7,477 bases of DNA from CAZGTQ01 sp964528575 (GCA_964528575.1 CAZGTQ010000293.1:1-7477); one strand, 5' to 3'; counted from the stretch's first letter, positions 1-6,663 are shown. Notes: generated by a model not told the origin, from the letters alone. A program made the numbers and translations.

Positions 1-33
1 GGGAGGTGCCAGGTGCTGCACCAGGCACCTCCC
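1..33. repeat. 33-base near-perfect palindrome, REP-like, at the window edge
   Basis: Arms GGGAGGTGCC (1-10) and GGCACCTCCC (24-33) are exact inverted copies. An inner pair, GGTGC (12-16) and GCACC (18-22), flanks a single T at 17, so only the A/A pair at 11/23 and the centre are unpaired. It would fold as a long hairpin on either strand. No T-run follows on either side, so it is not a standard intrinsic terminator. Palindromes with a GGTGCC-GGCACC core are, from memory, widespread dispersed repeats in some high-G+C genomes. That identity is inferred and the copy number cannot be seen here. Confidence 0.7.
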
Positions 34-636
34 TGTCGCTGAACGACAACAAGGTGTGCGACACCGACGCGCCCGCAACTTCTTGAGGCGGTAGGGCGCT
101 ACCAAGAAAGTCGTCCACGTGCCGTCTTCGCCCTGCACGGACGCGCGCAGCACCTTGTGGTCGGCGTCGACGATCTCGATCGAGTCGCGGTAGAGCGCGG
201 TCGCGCTCGGATCGGTCATCGAGGGGCCCTCCGCCTTCAGCGTGAGCACCTTCTTCGCCTCGTCGAGCTCGCCGCGATAGACCCACATGTGCGACTGGAA
301 CGTGTCGATCCAGGTGCCGAGGAACGCCTTCTTGCGCGCGTCGTAGCCGAGCGTCATCACCGTGCGCATCGGCTCGGCGCCCATCGGCATCGTCCCCTCG
401 GCGATCACCCAGAGGTCGCCGAGCGAGCGCACGCTCTCCGTCGCCTCGATCTTCATCGGCTCCATGTCCGGGCCCGCCTGCGCCTCCATCGTCATGGTCC
501 ACTCGCCGACGAGCTGCTGGAGCCACTCGTGCTCAGCGGTCGGCTTGGCCGGCTCGAAGCCGTCCTGAACGGCGTACGCGGCGAACGAGGCGAGCGATGC
601 GAACGAAAGGACGAGGACGATCGACAGGATCTTCAT
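1..636 (-). CDS. DUF1579-like exported protein, 3' end open at window edge
   Basis: The frame starts with ATG at 636 and stays open to base 1 (212 codons, no stop). Residues 1-23 (MKILSIVLVLSFASLASFAA, then YAVQ) form a Sec-type signal peptide, so the product is exported. The mature part has the DUF1579 pattern: HEWLQQLVGEW (36-46), TESVRSLGDLWVIAEG (66-81), MTLGYDARKKAFLGTWID (94-111), WVYRGEL (118-124), LTLKAEGPSM (131-140) and YRDSIEI (149-155). The family is a small calycin-like beta barrel with no settled function. Homologues, as I recall them, end soon after a motif like TTFxxxxYRxKK. Here that motif is at residues 176-186, yet the frame continues 26 more residues through a palindrome cluster. 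The start is supported by GGAG seven bases upstream. It follows the secreted-protein gene after 112 bases and may be co-transcribed. Family call is fairly sure, the C-terminus is not. Confidence 0.82.
   Translation of the reverse strand, partial: MKILSIVLVLSFASLASFAAYAVQDGFEPAKPTAEHEWLQQLVGEWTMTMEAQAGPDMEPMKIEATESVRSLGDLWVIAEGTMPMGAEPMRTVMTLGYDARKKAFLGTWIDTFQSHMWVYRGELDEAKKVLTLKAEGPSMTDPSATALYRDSIEIVDADHKVLRASVQGEDGTWTTFLVAPYRLKKLRARRCRTPCCRSATGRCLVQHLAPP
34..65. repeat. Two short tandem hairpins next to the edge palindrome
   Basis: TGTCG (34-38) pairs with CGACA (44-48) around CTGAA, and GGTGT (53-57) pairs with ACACC (61-65) around GCG. They directly abut the 33-base palindrome. The pattern suggests that all three belong to one composite repeat unit, of which the window may show only part. 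On the minus strand they lie at the 3' end of the DUF1579-like gene, where they could stabilise or end the transcript. Function is inferred only. Confidence 0.5.
80..108 (-). other. Stem-loop at the likely native end of the DUF1579-like gene
   Basis: GGTAG (90-94) pairs with CTACC (99-103) around GGCG. An outer pair, TTCTT (80-84) with AAGAA (104-108), extends the stem, leaving GAGGC (85-89) bulged on one side. On the minus strand the structure covers the codons for the final conserved residues of the DUF1579-like protein. It has no following T-tract. It may be an accident of the coding sequence or part of a 3'-end structure. Confidence 0.3.
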
Positions 637-643
637 GGCGTGA

Positions 644-647
644 CTCC
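644..647 (-). promoter_or_regulatory. Shine-Dalgarno GGAG for the DUF1579-like gene
   Basis: GGAG on the minus strand lies exactly seven bases before the ATG at 636. It supports that start, which also gives a clean signal peptide. Confidence 0.7.
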
Positions 648-666
648 GGGTCGGGGACGAAGGACC

Positions 667-687
667 CGAGCAGGCTACACCTGCTCG
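667..687 (-). terminator. Hairpin between the last two genes, possible terminator or attenuator
   Basis: CGAGCAGG (667-674) and CCTGCTCG (680-687) form a perfect 8-base stem with a 5-base loop, 62 bases past the stop of the secreted-protein gene. The minus-strand sequence after the stem is GGTCCTTCGTCCCC, which is pyrimidine-rich but has no real T-run. A second weaker pairing, CGGGTC (647-652) with GACCCG (663-668), overlaps the stem by two bases. This is the only strong hairpin in the 112-base gap, so it may end or damp transcription before the DUF1579-like gene. The lack of a T-tract leaves this uncertain. Confidence 0.35.
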
Positions 688-748
688 TGGAGCGCGGCTA
701 CGGCCCGGGCGAAAGCGCGGCCGTCGCGTAGGCGAGCACGACCGGCGC

Positions 749-2254
749 TCACGACAGCCCCAGTTGCGCGAGCTCGCTCGCGACCCAACGCTTGCGCAGC
801 GCGTCGAGCGACGCCGGCCGCGGGCGGCCCTCGATCACGAGCTCGTCGATGCGCACGTCGAGGTCCGAGTGGAACCACAGGAACACGAGCCCGTGCGTGC
901 GCGGCCCGCAGTCGATGCGCGCCTGGCGGCCCTTGTCGACCCAGCTCGAGGCCTCGCTCGTGCCGTCGTGCCGCAGCTCGAGCACGTAGTCGCGGCCGAC
1001 GAGGATCGTCTGCGTGTCGCGCGCCGGCACGTTCTGCTGGAAGCGGGGGAGCCCGCTCTGCACGAACAGGTCGCCTAGCCCGCTCAGCAGCACGTAGTTG
1101 CCGCCACGGTCCGCCGCGCAGCCGAGACGCAGGATCGGGAGCTTGCCGCGGCCGGTGGGGCGCTCGGACCAACGCACCTCGGCGAGCACGGCCGTCTGGC
1201 CCTCGAGCTCGAGCACGTGGCGCAACGCGGCCGCGCCCCAGGCGTGCAGCGCGCCCTCCTCGACGTGCACCGACGTGTCGTTCGTCGAGAGCTTCGGGAC
1301 TTGCGTGTGGTGCGCCGCGAGGAAATGGTCGTCGCGCGCGAAGTCGTCGAGCTCGCGCTCGTCCTCGAAGTCGTACGTCAGGCGCACGCGGCCCTCGCCG
1401 AGCGACTCGACGTCGCCGCGCAGCACGACCGGCAGGCCGTCCGCGGCGAAGCGCAGGTCGAGGCAGAGCTGCGCGAGCTCGCGCAGCACCGGCGCGCGCT
1501 CGCGCAGCGCCTCGAGCTCGCGCGCGCCCTGCGCCCGCTCGACGAGACGGTAGAGCCTCCGCGCGTCGGCCGCGTCGCGCGGAGGCTCGCTCTGCGCCAG
1601 CCGGTCCAGCGCGGCCAGCGCGCGCCCGCGCGCGAGCGTCTCGCGGTAGAAGCTCGCGGCGTCGGCGCGCAACTGCTCCACCTCGCGCGACGGATCGCGC
1701 CGCATCAGGACGCCGACCTTCTCGTCGCCGACGAGCGCATAGGGATAGAGCCGCACCCACGGCGGCCCGTACTCGTCGACCTGGCTGCCGATGCGCGCGA
1801 TGAGATCGAGCGGCGGGACGTCCTCGACCGCGATCTCCTCGACGCCGCGCTCGTTCGCGGCGAGCCGCACCACGCCGCCCTCGAACGCGACGACGTCGGC
1901 GACGAGCTTGTCGCCCTTCCACTCGATGCGCAGCGAGCCGTTCTTGCGCGCGAGGTCCGTCAGGTACAGGTCGCGCACCGAGATCCACGCGAGGGCGCGC
2001 TCGCGCTCGAGGGCGACGCGCTCGGCGAGCGCGCGGTCGAGCTCGAGCTGCGCCACCCGCTCGAGCTCGGCGACCGCGGCGCGGCTCGCCCCGTCGGCGG
2101 CGAGCCCGATCGCGAGCGCGAGCCGGCTCGCCGCGTCGTCGGCCTCGACCGCGAGCGAAGCGAGATCGAGCGTGGAGGGATCCTGTCCGTGGTGGGGGAG
2201 AGCGAGGGCGAGCGCGCAGCTCGCCGCGCACAGCACGCGGAGCATGGGGCACAT
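749..2254 (-). CDS. Secreted protein of unknown function with a jelly-roll-like C-terminal domain
   Basis: This 501-residue product is not assignable to a named family by eye. Residues 1 to about 23 are a signal peptide (hydrophobic core CAASCALALAL), so it is exported. Residues 28-95 are Ala/Glu/Arg-rich helix. Residues 107-153 look like a small beta module (SLRIEWKGDKLVADVVA, then GVEEIAVEDVPPLD). Residues 185-270 are again helical. Residues 288-478 alternate short beta strands, beginning YDFEDERELDDF and ending DVRIDELVIEGRP. This resembles the concanavalin-like or DUF1080-type sandwich common in planctomycete secreted proteins, but no catalytic residues can be named. The ATG at 2254 has GGAG seven bases upstream; a second ATG at 2245 gives almost the same signal peptide. 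It begins 28 bases after purN stops, so it is probably in the same transcript. The domain call is inference; the gene itself is secure. Confidence 0.85.
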   Translation of the reverse strand: MCPMLRVLCAASCALALALPHHGQDPSTLDLASLAVEADDAASRLALAIGLAADGASRAAVAELERVAQLELDRALAERVALERERALAWISVRDLYLTDLARKNGSLRIEWKGDKLVADVVAFEGGVVRLAANERGVEEIAVEDVPPLDLIARIGSQVDEYGPPWVRLYPYALVGDEKVGVLMRRDPSREVEQLRADAASFYRETLARGRALAALDRLAQSEPPRDAADARRLYRLVERAQGARELEALRERAPVLRELAQLCLDLRFAADGLPVVLRGDVESLGEGRVRLTYDFEDERELDDFARDDHFLAAHHTQVPKLSTNDTSVHVEEGALHAWGAAALRHVLELEGQTAVLAEVRWSERPTGRGKLPILRLGCAADRGGNYVLLSGLGDLFVQSGLPRFQQNVPARDTQTILVGRDYVLELRHDGTSEASSWVDKGRQARIDCGPRTHGLVFLWFHSDLDVRIDELVIEGRPRPASLDALRKRWVASELAQLGLS

Positions 2255-2261
2255 GGAGCGT

Positions 2262-2265
2262 CTCC
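2262..2265 (-). promoter_or_regulatory. Shine-Dalgarno GGAG for the secreted-protein gene
   Basis: GGAG on the minus strand sits seven bases before the ATG at 2254. It favours that start over the in-frame ATG at 2245. Confidence 0.65.
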
Positions 2266-2282
2266 GGAAGGGCTCAGCGGGG

Positions 2283-2897
2283 TCAGCGGGGGCCGCTTCG
2301 CTCGCGCAGCCCGCGCCGCCCCGCGAGGTGCATGCGCAGCGCCTCGGGCAGGGCGAGCTTCTCCTGCTCGAACACGCGCGCGGCGAGCGCGGCGACGTCG
2401 TCGTCCGCTCGCACCGGGATGCAGCGCTGCAGGAGGATCGGGCCCGCGTCGTATTCGTTCGTCACGTAGTGCACGGTGCAGCCGGTGAACCACGCGCCGC
2501 GCTCGAGCACCGCCGCGTGGACCCGCTCGCCCCAGTATCCCGCGCCGCCGAACGCGGGCAGGAGCGCGGGGTGGATGTTCAGCACGCGTCCCTCCCAGCG
2601 CTGCGGCACGAGGAGCAGCCGCAGGAAGCCCGCCAGCACGACGTGCTCGCAGCCGGCCTCTTCGATCGCCGCGAACACGCGCGCGGAGAAGTCCGCATCG
2701 TCCGCGCACGCGCGCCGCTCGACGACGAGCGAGCGCAGCCCCAGCCGCTCCGCGCGCTGCAGGGCGCCGCTCCCGGGCCGGTCGGACACGACGAGCCCGA
2801 TGCTGCACGGCACCTCGCCCGCCGCGATCCGCTCGGCGAGGTTCTCGAGCGAGCGCCCGCCGCCCGACGCGAGCACCGCGATCGCGGGCTCGCTCAC
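2283..2897 (-). CDS. purN: Phosphoribosylglycinamide formyltransferase (GAR transformylase)
   Basis: PurN transfers the formyl group of 10-formyltetrahydrofolate to GAR, the third step of de novo purine synthesis, in the cytoplasm. The 204 residues match the family's usual size. Visible motifs are the phosphate-binding loop VLASGGGRSLENL (8-20), VVLAGFLRLL (86-95), and the catalytic segment RVLNIHPALLPAF (104-116) with Asn107 and His109. TVHYVTNEYDAGPIL (141-155) supplies the catalytic Asp150, and the QEK-LALP segment (178-184) corresponds to the conserved QEHxxYP helix. The loop GGAGYWGERVHAAV is the longer variant seen in many non-enteric PurN proteins. Translation starts at GTG, whose GTGA overlaps the stop of the PNP-like gene, with AGGG eight bases upstream. 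This indicates translational coupling and a shared role in purine metabolism. No key residue is missing. Confidence 0.95.
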   Translation of the reverse strand: MSEPAIAVLASGGGRSLENLAERIAAGEVPCSIGLVVSDRPGSGALQRAERLGLRSLVVERRACADDADFSARVFAAIEEAGCEHVVLAGFLRLLLVPQRWEGRVLNIHPALLPAFGGAGYWGERVHAAVLERGAWFTGCTVHYVTNEYDAGPILLQRCIPVRADDDVAALAARVFEQEKLALPEALRMHLAGRRGLRERSGPR

Positions 2898-3772
2898 GCG
2901 TCCAACCCTGTCATTGCGCCCGCTGCGCGCATCAGGTCGGGCGTGAGCGCGAAGACGAGGTCCTCGAGCGCCGGCGCAGCCGCGGTCGCCGCCGCGACGA
3001 GCGACGCGAGGTCCGACTCCCCGCCGTCGTCGACGACGGCGACGAGCGCGAGCGCGGCCAGCCCCGCGTGCGCCGCCGCGAGCAGCGGTCCGGCGAGCCC
3101 CTGCACCGACACGTCGGCGCCGGCGCGCGCGAAGAAGCGCCGCTCGGCCGGCGTCTCGCGCGTCGGCCCGGGCGTGCACGCGGCGACCGCCTCGCGCGCG
3201 TCGACTCCGAGGCGCTGCGCGTGCGCGAGCGCGGCGGCGCGCAGCCGGGCGTGGTGCAGGCGCGTCAGGTCGGGGAACAGCGGTCCGAGCTTCGAGCCGG
3301 CGAGGCCGACGAGCGGGCTCGCGCCCGACAGGTTGAGGTGGTCCTGCACGCACGCGATCGCGCCGACCGGCAGCGGCGAGCGGCCCTCGGGCGCGAGCGC
3401 CTGGCCGGCGGAGGTGTGCACGAGCTGCGTCGCGCCCGCGCTGGCCGCGAGCCACAGCGGGAAACCGACCTCCCACGGCGCCTCGTCCTCGGCGTGCGCG
3501 TCGCCCGACGTGTCGTCGACCAGCCACGCGCCCAGCGGCCGGCTCTCGGTCTCGATCGCGCCGTGGTGGAGCAGCGCGCCGCGCCAGCGCGCCGGCACGC
3601 CGCCGATCGTGCCCAGCTCGATCGTGCCGCGCACGCGCAGCCGTTGCACGAGCGTCGACGCGCCCGTGCCGAGCAGGAAGAGCGCCTGCGGAGCCGCGGC
3701 GCCCGCGAAGTCGAGCGCGTCGCGCGCGGTGAGCACGGCCTCGTCGAGGGCGCACGCGCGCTCGCGCGTCAC
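2894..3772 (-). CDS. Divergent purine nucleoside phosphorylase (PNP/MTAP family) homologue
   Basis: The 292-residue product has the trimeric PNP/MTAP motif series in order: LFLLGTGAS (31-39), HTSAGQ (119-124, in place of TNAAGG), VQDHLNLSGASPLVG (142-156), GPLFPDLT (163-170), PGPTRETPAE (201-210), GAD (218-220) and LLAAAHAGL (230-238). Canonical enzymes split purine nucleosides with phosphate in salvage. Several functional sites are altered: the usual GRxHxYEG phosphate/ribose segment is replaced by acidic sequence near 85-98, the GMSTVPE motif reads VQGLAGP (223-229), and the base-contact ITN reads VVD (246-248). Glu206, the counterpart of the base-binding Glu, remains. The GTG start overlaps the kinase stop (GTGA) and has GGAG seven bases upstream; its own stop overlaps the purN start. 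Family membership is clear, but phosphorylase activity is doubtful. It could act on other nucleosides, or be a nucleosidase or a non-catalytic binder. Confidence 0.88.
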   Translation of the reverse strand: MTRERACALDEAVLTARDALDFAGAAAPQALFLLGTGASTLVQRLRVRGTIELGTIGGVPARWRGALLHHGAIETESRPLGAWLVDDTSGDAHAEDEAPWEVGFPLWLAASAGATQLVHTSAGQALAPEGRSPLPVGAIACVQDHLNLSGASPLVGLAGSKLGPLFPDLTRLHHARLRAAALAHAQRLGVDAREAVAACTPGPTRETPAERRFFARAGADVSVQGLAGPLLAAAHAGLAALALVAVVDDGGESDLASLVAAATAAAPALEDLVFALTPDLMRAAGAMTGLDA

Positions 3773-6663
3773 CGGTCGTCTCCGCCGCCGGCGGGCGCGG
3801 CCTGCGTCTCGCGCGGAGCGGCCGACGCGTTCTTCAGCGGCGCCGGCTCGCGCCACGGCGTCCCGTCCGACAGCAGCAGCGCGAGCAGCGAGTCCGCGTG
3901 CTCGCCCAGCAGCGTCTCGAGCTGCACGACCGCGACCGACGGCGCGCCCTCCGAGAGCGCGCGCAGCGCCTTCGCGAGCGCGCGCGCGGCCTCGCGCTCG
4001 AGCGACGCGCGCTCTTCGGCGCCCGCCGCGACCGCCCATTCGATCGCCGCCTCGTACGGCGCGAGCAACCGCGCCGCCTCGTCCTCGGTGAAGCGGCCGC
4101 TCGCCTCGCCGCGCAGCACGTCGTCCGCCTCCGCGAGCGCGGCGACGCACGCCGCCGACAGCGTCAGCGCCGAGATCCCGCGCAGCTCGGCCGGCGTGTA
4201 GTTGCGCGTCAGGCGGCCGTTGAACAGCTTGTGGAGCGCCTCGGGCGAGCCGCCCCACTGGGACCACTGGACGCGCTGCTCGACGCCGCCGACCGAGAGC
4301 GTGAGCCCCTCGTCGTCCGCCGCGACGACGTCGACGACGGTCGTGCGGCTCTCGCGCGGGTCGACGACCGACTTGCGCCGCCAGCCCGCGTCGTACTCCG
4401 CGGTCAGAGCGCGCAGCACCGCGCGCCCGTCGCGCAGGTCGTCGCGCAGCGCGACGAGGCGCGCGCGCAGCGTCGGCGAGCCGAGCTCGGACGCGATCGA
4501 ATCGAGGCGGGTGACCGCGGCGTCGACGTCGAGCGCGCGCAGCTCGCCCTCGAGGCCCGCGCCCGCGCGCACGCGCGCCGCGATCTCCTCGCGCTCGCGC
4601 GCGCGCCGCTCGCGCAGCCACGTCGCGCGCTCCTCCTCGACGCGCGGCAGCCGGGCGCGCGCCGTCTCGCCGACCGCCGCCAGGGCCTCGAGCTCGTCGG
4701 GCGCCGGGCGCTCGGCGTCCCACGCGGGCAGCGTCGTCAGCGCGACGACCGTTTCGAGTTGCGCGCCCAGCGTCTCGAAGTCGCCGCGTGCCGCGGCCGC
4801 GTCGCCCGCCTCGAGCGCGGCGCCGGCCTCGTCGATCGCGCGCGTCAGCGCCTCGCGCTCGAGCTCGGCGCGCACCTCCTCGAACAGCCTCGCGCCCGCG
4901 GCGGGATCGTACGTCGCGCCCTCGGGCGACGTGGGATCGGCCGGCGGCGCCGTCGCCGCGCCGAGCGCGGCGAGCGCTTCGGCCGGCCGGAACGGGTCGG
5001 CGTCGAGCCCCGCGCTCGCGCGCAGCGTCTGCGTCAGCCGCTCGCGCGCGCTCGCGCGCGCCTCCTGCTCGGCGTGGAGCCGGCGGACCTCGCGGTCGAG
5101 CTCGTCCGCCTCGGCGAGCCACTCGTCGGCGACCGCGACCCCGGGGAACTCCTCGACGAGCGCGCGCAGCGCGTCGCGGCGCTCGGCGAGGTCCTCGATC
5201 CGATCGAGGTCGCGGTACGCGAGCTTCGCGCGCAGCACCTCCTTCTCGGGATCGGACGCGGGAGCGCCGCCGCCGTTCTCCGGCCCCACGTCGGGTGGAT
5301 CGGGCAGCGTCGGGATCTCGGGCGGGCCCTCGGGGCCGTCCCCGACGCGCGGGCCATTGCCCGCGGTGCGCGGTTCGCCGCCGCCGTCGTCGCCGCCCGT
5401 CGTGAGCACCGCGACGGCCGCGCCCACGAGCGCGAGCACGACGAGCGCCGCCAGCACGAGGAGCCGCTTGCTCCCGCCCGCGCCGACCGCGCCGGTCTTC
5501 GCGCGCGCGCGCAGGATGTCGACGCGCTCGAGCAGCTCCTTCGCCGACTGGAAACGGTCGGCCGGCTTCTTCTCGAGCAGCGTCGCGACGATCGCCGCGA
5601 GCTCGCCCGGGACGCCCGGCACGTGCTCCTGGACCGGCCGCGGCTTGTCCTGGAAGTGGCCGCGCAAGATGTCGCGCGTCGTCTCGCCCTCGAACGGCGT
5701 GTGCCCGGTCAAGAGGCGGTACACCGTCGCGCCGAGCGAGTAGAGGTCCGAGCGCTGGTCGACCGTCTCGCCGCGCGCCTGCTCGGGCGAGATGAAGTGC
5801 GGCGTGCCGAACACCTTGCCGCCCGACTCGACCGAGTCCGCCTCGATGCTCGTCGCGAGTCCGAGGTCGGCGATCTTCGTCACGCCGACCGAGTTCTGCA
5901 TCAGGTTCGCCGGCTTGATGTCGCGGTGGACGATCCGCAGGCTCTCCGCGTACACGAGCCCGCTCGCCGCGTCGTGCAGGACGTCGAGCACGTCCGTCCA
6001 GGGCAGCGGCCCGTCGCGCAGCTTCTCCTCGAGACTGCCCCGGTCCATGTACTCGAGGGCCAGGTAGTGGTGCGCGTCCGCCTCGCCGACGTCGTACGCG
6101 ACGACGACGTTGGGGTGGGAGAGCGCCGCCGCCGCGCGCGCCTCGCTGATGAAGCGCTGCACGAAGTCGTGGTCCGCGTCGATCTTCGGCGAGAGCACTT
6201 TGAGCGCGACCGGGCGGTTCAGGCTCTCCTGCACCGCGAGATAGACGTCGCCCATGCTCCCGCGGCCGAGCCGCTTCTGGACGCGGAAGCCGCCGATGCG
6301 TTCGGGCAGCGCGCCGCCGCTGCGGCTGCCGCCGCCGAAGTCGCTCTTGCGCAGCTCCGTCGCTCGGGACGGGTCGAGCACGCGCAGCTTGCGCGGGCCG
6401 ACCGCGACGACGTCGCCGTGCGAGAGCCGCGCCGACTGGACGCGCTTGCCGTTCACCGTCGTCCCCGCCGGCGCGCCCAGGTCCTTAAGCGCCCAGCCGC
6501 CGTCCTTGAGCCGCCCGATCGCGCAGTGCGCGTCCGCGACGCCCTCGCCCGCGAGCACGATCGCCGCGCGCTTGGCGGACGAGCCGATCACGAGCGCGCC
6601 GGACTCCGGCAGCGGCCGCGGCGGTCCGTCGTCCCCGAGCACCTCGATCGCGAGCTTGCTCAT
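3769..6663 (-). CDS. FHA-domain Ser/Thr protein kinase, single-pass membrane receptor type
   Basis: The 964-residue product is a Hanks-type kinase. Residues 1-97 are an FHA domain (H46 and GTTVNG at 67-72). The kinase domain is at about 125-385: glycine loop LGRGSMGDVY (132-141), Lys155 in VALKVL, Glu174, HRDIKPAN (246-253), DLG at 266-268 in place of DFG, and GTPHFISPEQ (286-295) before DLYSLG. Residues 399-421 are one hydrophobic transmembrane helix. About 540 residues outside the membrane follow: a Gly/Pro-rich linker (423-468), long Ala/Glu/Arg helices, a short beta module (760-815) and more helix. All catalytic residues are present, so it should be active; the ectodomain is unassigned and may sense an envelope signal. 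The ATG start overlaps the yggS stop (ATGA) with GAGG eight bases upstream, and the stop overlaps the next gene's GTG. Substrates are unknown. Confidence 0.95.
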   Translation of the reverse strand: MSKLAIEVLGDDGPPRPLPESGALVIGSSAKRAAIVLAGEGVADAHCAIGRLKDGGWALKDLGAPAGTTVNGKRVQSARLSHGDVVAVGPRKLRVLDPSRATELRKSDFGGGSRSGGALPERIGGFRVQKRLGRGSMGDVYLAVQESLNRPVALKVLSPKIDADHDFVQRFISEARAAAALSHPNVVVAYDVGEADAHHYLALEYMDRGSLEEKLRDGPLPWTDVLDVLHDAASGLVYAESLRIVHRDIKPANLMQNSVGVTKIADLGLATSIEADSVESGGKVFGTPHFISPEQARGETVDQRSDLYSLGATVYRLLTGHTPFEGETTRDILRGHFQDKPRPVQEHVPGVPGELAAIVATLLEKKPADRFQSAKELLERVDILRARAKTGAVGAGGSKRLLVLAALVVLALVGAAVAVLTTGGDDGGGEPRTAGNGPRVGDGPEGPPEIPTLPDPPDVGPENGGGAPASDPEKEVLRAKLAYRDLDRIEDLAERRDALRALVEEFPGVAVADEWLAEADELDREVRRLHAEQEARASARERLTQTLRASAGLDADPFRPAEALAALGAATAPPADPTSPEGATYDPAAGARLFEEVRAELEREALTRAIDEAGAALEAGDAAAARGDFETLGAQLETVVALTTLPAWDAERPAPDELEALAAVGETARARLPRVEEERATWLRERRAREREEIAARVRAGAGLEGELRALDVDAAVTRLDSIASELGSPTLRARLVALRDDLRDGRAVLRALTAEYDAGWRRKSVVDPRESRTTVVDVVAADDEGLTLSVGGVEQRVQWSQWGGSPEALHKLFNGRLTRNYTPAELRGISALTLSAACVAALAEADDVLRGEASGRFTEDEAARLLAPYEAAIEWAVAAGAEERASLEREAARALAKALRALSEGAPSVAVVQLETLLGEHADSLLALLLSDGTPWREPAPLKNASAAPRETQAAPAGGGDDR
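3780..3783 (-). promoter_or_regulatory. Shine-Dalgarno GGAG fixing the GTG start of the PNP-like gene
   Basis: GGAG on the minus strand lies seven bases before the GTG at 3772, inside the end of the kinase gene. It supports this GTG, which forms the GTGA overlap, as the true start; no in-frame ATG lies near the conserved N-terminus. Confidence 0.65.

Noticed and set aside
1..33. Edge palindrome as a rho-independent terminator
   Set aside because: No T-run follows the stem on either strand, so a dispersed palindromic repeat fits better.
266..280. CRISPR array or tRNA anywhere in the window
   Set aside because: No spaced direct repeats and no cloverleaf pattern were found on either strand; the CTCGAGC-like words recur only as common Leu/Glu codon pairs.
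2898..3755. Upstream extension of purN to 3755
   Set aside because: This segment is a shadow of the PNP-like gene in another frame. The PurN N-terminus begins at the GTG at 2897.
157..4091. Several long plus-strand open frames (for example 157-1803, 1217-2488, 1791-4091)
   Set aside because: They lie opposite convincing minus-strand genes, are dominated by Arg, Ala, Ser and Pro with no recognisable domain, and are expected from the extreme third-position G+C of the real genes.
4560..4630. CG-alternating stretch suggestive of Z-DNA or a simple repeat
   Set aside because: It is explained by consecutive Arg, Ala and Glu codons in a helical part of the kinase; no exact repeat unit is present.
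2894..5122. A 742-residue minus-strand frame that would fuse extra sequence ahead of the PNP-like protein
   Set aside because: The part before 3772 is an out-of-frame Arg/Gly-rich shadow of the kinase. Family similarity starts just after the GTG at 3772, which has a Shine-Dalgarno and a GTGA overlap.
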